Source: Zhongshania aquatica (GTDB lineage Bacteria > Pseudomonadota > Gammaproteobacteria > Pseudomonadales > Spongiibacteraceae). Taken from it: DNA of 64,000 nt. The notes beneath the pieces were generated by a model. That model did not search any database. It was not told the origin of the DNA and was given only the letters and a program-made list of their open reading frames with translations. Location of the stretch: positions 107,379 to 171,378 of the forward strand of contig NZ_JANZNQ010000010.1 in NCBI RefSeq assembly GCF_027257955.1, given 5' to 3'. Below are positions 60,720-64,000 of the stretch, piece by piece; position 1 is the stretch's first letter; every line of letters starts with the position of its first letter. The translations under genes and the position numbers were made by a program.

Positions 60720-61244
60720 ATGGCAGCGCTAGCTACGTTTATAGTTGTGTTTATAGTTACCCTACTGGCACAGCAAACATGGAAAGGCTGGAACGACCCC
60801 GCATTCGTGTTAGGCCGCCAAGCGGCGAAAATGAATTGGGCGAAATCTCGATACGTTAGTGAAGACGGCTACAAAAACATGTGCGTTATGCGAAATGGTG
60901 TCGAGGTTATGATACGACATCACCCCGCACAAATAGTGCTTATTAAGCCTCAAATAGAAAGGCAGTTCCATGACTTTGAGGAATTGGAGCACTGGCTTTC
61001 CGAGCACCTTAACCACTCAATAGAAGTTGACCACTCTACGCACAGCGAAAAATATAACCCCACGATACTTGCGGAATTTGCTGCAGAACTTGATAAGTGG
61101 CCGACCGACCAGGCTCAAGCTGCAAGTTACGTAGTAAAGGAAGTGATCGAACACGGCAACAATGACATTGACGACGCAATGAACCAGTTAACTGCACATC
61201 AGATGCAAGTTGTCGCTGACGTTATTTCAAAAATTCGCGGGTAA
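60720..61244 (+). CDS. Island protein with N-terminal membrane helix, 174 residues
   Basis: A membrane helix at residues 2-20 (AALATFIVVFIVTLLA) is followed by a soluble domain. The part near 40-75 resembles a tyrosine-corrected beta-helix layout (NMCVMRNGVEVMIRHHPAQ) and the rest is helical. TTGGAGG precedes the ATG at 60720. Not recognised. Confidence 0.6.
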   Translation: MAALATFIVVFIVTLLAQQTWKGWNDPAFVLGRQAAKMNWAKSRYVSEDGYKNMCVMRNGVEVMIRHHPAQIVLIKPQIERQFHDFEELEHWLSEHLNHSIEVDHSTHSEKYNPTILAEFAAELDKWPTDQAQAASYVVKEVIEHGNNDIDDAMNQLTAHQMQVVADVISKIRG

Positions 61245-61355
61245 ATGATTACCACCTTCACAACTACCCAACTAAACCTAACCACCTCTAAAGAGTGGAA
61301 TTGTCTCAAATGAATGATCAAATCACCTTCAGCAGCCAAGCTAGAGAGCAATCTT

Positions 61356-61374
61356 GGGGGCATTTATGGGGGCA
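61356..61374 (+). repeat. GGGGGCA arm-type repeats, right end of island
   Basis: Two direct copies, at 61356-61362 and 61368-61374, match those beside the island integrase. Confidence 0.7.
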
Positions 61375-61436
61375 CAAACAAAACAACAAATAAAAAACTC
61401 ATTTAATATCAATAAGATATATATTGTTTTAAAGTG

Positions 61437-61455
61437 ACGCCGGCCCACCAAATAT
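61437..61455 (+). repeat. Degenerate attR of the island
   Basis: CGCCGGCCCACCAAATATC matches the att core plus the next five bases of the left copy, with two single-base deletions. Confidence 0.6.
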
Positions 61456-61456
61456 C

Positions 61457-61487
61457 AAACCTCAACTCGAAAGAGTTGGGGTTTTTT
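61457..61487 (+). terminator. Likely original ssrA terminator
   Basis: CCTCAACTC-GAAA-GAGTTGGGG with T6 on the plus strand, two bases past the degenerate att site. In an uninterrupted chromosome this would lie about 15 bases after tmRNA. Confidence 0.85.
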
Positions 61488-61707
61488 ATTGCCCTTTTTC
61501 TAATAAAAATATGCCGAAAGTAACTTGTCTCAAAATTGCTTACTTGCGAAAAACGCAGATCGTAAAAACTCTCCACCGGCTTTCATGTCGCCAAGCAGTC
61601 AGTACAGCGCTCACAATGCCTCGTAAATATTTGTTCCAGCAAAGAGATTCCCCTATAGTCGAACGCAGAACACGGAAGTAAGCATAAACACCCGCACTGA
61701 GGGAATA

Positions 61708-61887
61708 ATGGCAATAGCATCAGACGCGCCACAAAGCAGCAATTTCGCCTTTTTAAGCGAACGCGACCCTATCCTAATTCAGCTCGCCACCACCGCTGAA
61801 AATACCTTTTATGCCAATCCGAACCGAATTCAGTGGAAAAAATTCTTAGCCAACATAGCTAGACGGCACCCCAGCGCAATTGGCTGA
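61708..61887 (+). pseudogene. Remnant of type I restriction subunit gene hsdR
   Basis: ATG 61708 to TGA 61887 encodes 59 residues. SSNFAFLSERDPILIQLATTAE is the usual N-terminus of an HsdR subunit (cited here in part: NFAFLSERDPILIQLA), but after about residue 45 the similarity ends and a stop follows. The helicase and nuclease parts are gone. The region 61488-61707 before it and 61888-61986 after it shows no gene. Confidence 0.65.
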
Positions 61888-61986
61888 CTCGGCTTGACAA
61901 ACAGCTCACGCACTAATTCATCATCAACCGTGACACCATAAACGACGAACTGTGGGTCGCGTATTAATCCAAACCAACGCAAAATA

Positions 61987-62053
61987 TGTATAGAAAACGC
62001 AATTTTCTATACACGTCGACATAACGTGTACATTTTTCGCAATTTTTTATACA
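61987..62053. promoter_or_regulatory. Paired palindromic operator before fic
   Basis: TGTATAGAAAA-CGCAA-TTTTCTATACA (61987-62013) is a perfect 11-base inverted repeat. A second 27-base copy (62027-62053) keeps the right half CGCAATTTTtTATACA but has a changed left half. Centres are 40 bases apart. They lie 13 bases from the first possible fic start. Confidence 0.75.
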
Positions 62054-62065
62054 TATCAGCTTGTC

Positions 62066-63235
62066 ATGTCGATACCATCGACCTATGCTAAGAAAATGTC
62101 GACAAAACTGGATTATTTAAACATGACATGGCAAGCCGACCGACCTTACAACAACCTTTCGCTACTGCCACCACCGCGAGAAGCGGTAGAAAACCTCAGC
62201 ACACTTAAGGCCTGCATTCCAGCACGCGCGGCCTTGGCCGAGCTAAAACAAGCGGGCGAGCTACTGCCCAACCAAGGTTTACTGATCAACCTGCTACCGC
62301 TATTGGAAGCCAAAGGCTCATCTGAGATCGAAAACATTGTCACCACCACCGACAAGCTCTTTCAGTACGCCGACGAAGACAGCAACGCCGACCCCGCCAC
62401 CCGCGAAGCGCTGCGTTATCGCAGGGCATTGGCTAGCGGCTACACCAAACTCCGTGAACGCCCTCTCACCGCCAACACCGCCATAGACATATGCAGCACC
62501 ATTAAATCGGTAGACATGCAGGTACGGAAAGTACCCGGCACCAAACTCATGAATCCCGCTAGTGGTGAAGTGATTTACACACCGCCAGAGGGCGAAGCCC
62601 AACTCAATACACTGCTCAGCAACTGGGAGAGATTTCTATATAGCCAAGACGACCTAGACCCACTCATTAAAATGGCCATTGCCCATTATCAGTTTGAAGC
62701 CATTCACCCCTTTACCGACGGTAATGGTCGCACCGGCCGCGTATTGAACATTCTTTACCTTATCCAAGAAGAGCTCCTCAGCCTGCCCATACTCTACTTA
62801 AGCCGCTACATTGTGGAACACAAGGCCGACTACTACCGTCTGCTGCTCGGTGTAAGTAACCAGCAAAACTGGCAAGAGTGGATTTTATACATACTGGCCG
62901 CAGTAACAGACACGGCGCAGTGGACAACCGCTAAGATTGCCGCGACCCGGCGGCTCATGATGATTACTGGCGACCATGTGCAGCGCCAGCTCCCCAAAGC
63001 CTATAGCCACGAGCTAATCCAGGTCATCTTTCAACAACCCTATTGCCGAATTACTAATTTAGTCGACGCCAATATCGCCAAACGGCAAACCGCCTCGGTA
63101 TACCTCAAGCAACTCTGCGAGATTGGTGTGTTAGAAGAGCGCCAAGTTGGCAAAGAAAAATTATTCATACATCCCAAGCTGGTTCAGCTGTTAAGTCAGG
63201 ACAGCAACATAATTAAGGATTACCCCCAAGCATGA
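62066..63235 (+). CDS. Fic family AMPylase-like protein
   Basis: The 389-residue protein has an N-terminal domain with the inhibitory motif SSEIEN (85-90, the S-x3-E-N form), the active Fic motif HPFTDGNGRTGR (214-225) and a C-terminal winged helix (about 310-380). Fic proteins transfer AMP to target hydroxyls; the N-terminal glutamate keeps them inactive. ATG 62096 (MSTKLDYLNMTW) matches related proteins better but neither start has a ribosome site. Fic genes of this type occur inside type I restriction loci, and the flanking hsd remnants agree. It may also bind the operator through its winged helix. Confidence 0.9.
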   Translation: MSIPSTYAKKMSTKLDYLNMTWQADRPYNNLSLLPPPREAVENLSTLKACIPARAALAELKQAGELLPNQGLLINLLPLLEAKGSSEIENIVTTTDKLFQYADEDSNADPATREALRYRRALASGYTKLRERPLTANTAIDICSTIKSVDMQVRKVPGTKLMNPASGEVIYTPPEGEAQLNTLLSNWERFLYSQDDLDPLIKMAIAHYQFEAIHPFTDGNGRTGRVLNILYLIQEELLSLPILYLSRYIVEHKADYYRLLLGVSNQQNWQEWILYILAAVTDTAQWTTAKIAATRRLMMITGDHVQRQLPKAYSHELIQVIFQQPYCRITNLVDANIAKRQTASVYLKQLCEIGVLEERQVGKEKLFIHPKLVQLLSQDSNIIKDYPQA

Positions 63236-63339
63236 CCAACAACAATATTATTCAAAAACTCTGGAATCTCTGCGATTCAATCCGCGACGACGGCATTAAC
63301 TGCAGCGACTAAGTCACCGAGCTGTTTAGGCACACCTAA
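63232..63339 (+). pseudogene. Remnant of type I methylase gene hsdM
   Basis: The frame overlaps fic by ATGA and reads MTNNNIIQKLWNLCDSIRDD then GINCSD, the N-terminus of HsdM. Codon 27 is TAA where the family has tyrosine (SDYVTEL), and VTELF continues in frame before another stop at 63337. The rest of the gene is absent. Bases 63340-63519 hold nothing I can identify. Confidence 0.75.
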
Positions 63340-63519
63340 AACATTCTACCAGCGGCAAGAATCCTCTCTACCTCCGCCACAGCCTATGTCGCCCCGGCAC
63401 TGAAATTTAGATCTCTCTGACTATTTCCTAAAAGCCTCTACTTAAGTCGTATTCATACGCCCCGATGCCGGTGCTAATATGCCGCCTCGTTCCCGCGCAT
63501 ACCGAGTTGAAATCCGCCA

Positions 63520-63876
63520 ATGACCTTTTTTCTTGTCGCTCTGGCTCTTGCCGCCCTGTTGTTAGTTATTTTCGAAGACCTGATTCATATCAATAAAGCC
63601 AAAACCACGCTGTTCATCGGCACGCTGAGCTGGCTGCTCGTCTATATTTTCGGCTTAAATGGTCTGTCACACGCGGAGATCTCAGAAAAACTCAACGAGA
63701 ACTTATTAGAAATCGCCACGCTCTGGCTGTTCCTAATGTCGGCAATGACATTTGTCGCCTACCTGAACAGCCGAGGATTTATCTCCAATCTTATCCAGAT
63801 GATGTTGCCCAGCAGCCTGCACGAACGAACCCTGATGCTACTGCTCGGCGGGTTCGCGTTTCTATTTTCATCGTTA
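63520..63876 (+). pseudogene. nhaD: NhaD-type sodium/proton antiporter, interrupted
   Basis: About 119 codons of the N-terminus of an NhaD antiporter are present, with helices at 1-17, 28-46 and 62-85 and the FAFLFSSL segment. NhaD proteins are about 450 residues and continue FSSLADN; here the frame leaves the family after FSSL and ends 25 codons later. The break falls where an IS element begins, so the gene is disrupted. Confidence 0.75.
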
Positions 63877-63902
63877 TTAACCCGGCGATCAAAAGTATCT
63901 GA

Positions 63903-63908
63903 TATAAT
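63903..63908 (+). promoter_or_regulatory. Extended -10 promoter of the transposase
   Basis: TGA-TATAAT (TGn extension) lies seven bases before the transposase ATG; no clear -35 is seen. The mRNA would be leaderless or nearly so. Confidence 0.5.
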
Positions 63909-63914
63909 GCGCGA

Positions 63915-64000
63915 ATGGACGAAAAAATTGATGCAAGAAAATTATCCTTAGAAGTTCTTGAAGAAAAACGCCGACAGGCGCATCGACTTCGGAAACGCGG
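63915..64000 (+). CDS. IS630-family transposase (N-terminal part)
   Basis: The visible 28 residues start MDEKIDARKLSLEVLEEKRR, which fits the usual start of IS630 transposases (a DARKL motif followed by a charged helix leading into an HTH). The rest, including the DDE core, is beyond the window. Confidence 0.7.
   Translation, partial: MDEKIDARKLSLEVLEEKRRQAHRLRKR

Larger units (their letters stand above)
54781..61447. mobile_element. P4-integrase genomic island or satellite
   Basis: A 6.7-kb element starts at the shared att site with a P4-type integrase, AlpA and a Rep-like gene, and ends at a degenerate att copy (61437-61455). GGGGGCA repeats occur inside both ends, as expected for arm-type integrase sites. 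There are no virion genes. It resembles P4-like satellites or small integrative islands. Its cargo (58770-61244) is of unknown function. Confidence 0.75.
63877..64000 (+). mobile_element. IS630-family insertion (left end, partial)
   Basis: The nhaD homology ends at a TA dinucleotide (63875-63876), the usual IS630 target, and a transposase starts 38 bases later. The right end lies outside the window. Confidence 0.65.

Noticed and set aside
61310..61393. 27-codon frame near the right end of the island
   Set aside because: It runs through the GGGGGCA arm repeats and has no ribosome site.
62066..63235. Fic-type toxin-antitoxin pair
   Set aside because: The inhibitory motif is inside the same protein (SSEIEN, residues 85-90), so no separate antitoxin is needed, and no small partner gene lies next to it.

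Overview
The window comes from a gammaproteobacterium, probably a marine one. The gene order recN | grpE-dnaK-dnaJ | yihY | dapB-carA-carB-greA | yhbY | rlmE-ftsH-folP-glmM-tpiA-secG-tRNA-Leu-rimP-nusA-infB-rbfA-truB-rpsO-pnp is the classic order of pseudomonads and their relatives. Codon use, a base composition near 50% GC and protein style (FtsH, GlmM, IF-2) point to a Pseudomonas-like lineage such as the Spongiibacteraceae/Cellvibrionales. That placement is inference, because no 16S rRNA gene is present.

Bases 1-42605 are conserved chromosome. They hold a SlyD prolyl isomerase, two envelope proteins, the pnp-rpsO to rimP translation/transcription cluster, a cell-wall/folate/protease cluster, carbamoyl phosphate and lysine biosynthesis, the heat-shock chaperones with good sigma-32 promoters, recN with a near-perfect LexA box, fur/bamE/rnfH/ratA, an NSS transporter, smpB, a SixA-like phosphatase, the divergent ppk/ppx pair, and ssrA (tmRNA). 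SmpB and its RNA partner lie about 5 kb apart.

Bases 42580-54780 are a 12.2-kb integrated element bounded by a 30-base direct repeat of the ssrA 3' end. It has no terminase, portal or tail genes. It carries a HUH replication protein with two tyrosines, a small FtsK/P9-like packaging ATPase, a single ~30-kDa candidate double-jelly-roll capsid protein, a large beta-helix spike, a membrane-anchored transglycosylase, and at least ten very small one-helix membrane proteins in tightly overlapping order. I read it as a tailless, internal-membrane, PM2/corticovirus-like provirus with its own repressor, excisionase-like regulator and tyrosine integrase. Six of its small genes (20-56 codons) are easy to miss and were found by reading the sequence between larger genes.

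Bases 54781-61447 are a second element stacked in the same site. It has a P4-type integrase flanked by GGGGGCA arm-type repeats, an AlpA regulator, a coupled set of small DNA-binding proteins ending in a winged-helix Rep-like protein, and, just after that gene, four phased palindromes (TTCA-N5-TGAA) that look like iterons. Several orphan genes follow, including a PDZ lipoprotein. Its right end is a decayed copy of the attachment site followed by what looks like the original ssrA terminator.

Bases 61488-64000 are a decaying region: a Fic protein with a strong palindromic operator, lying between the first ~45 codons of a type I restriction gene (hsdR) and the first ~35 codons of its methylase (hsdM, broken by a stop codon). 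After it comes nhaD, cut after about 119 codons by an IS630-family insertion that runs off the window.
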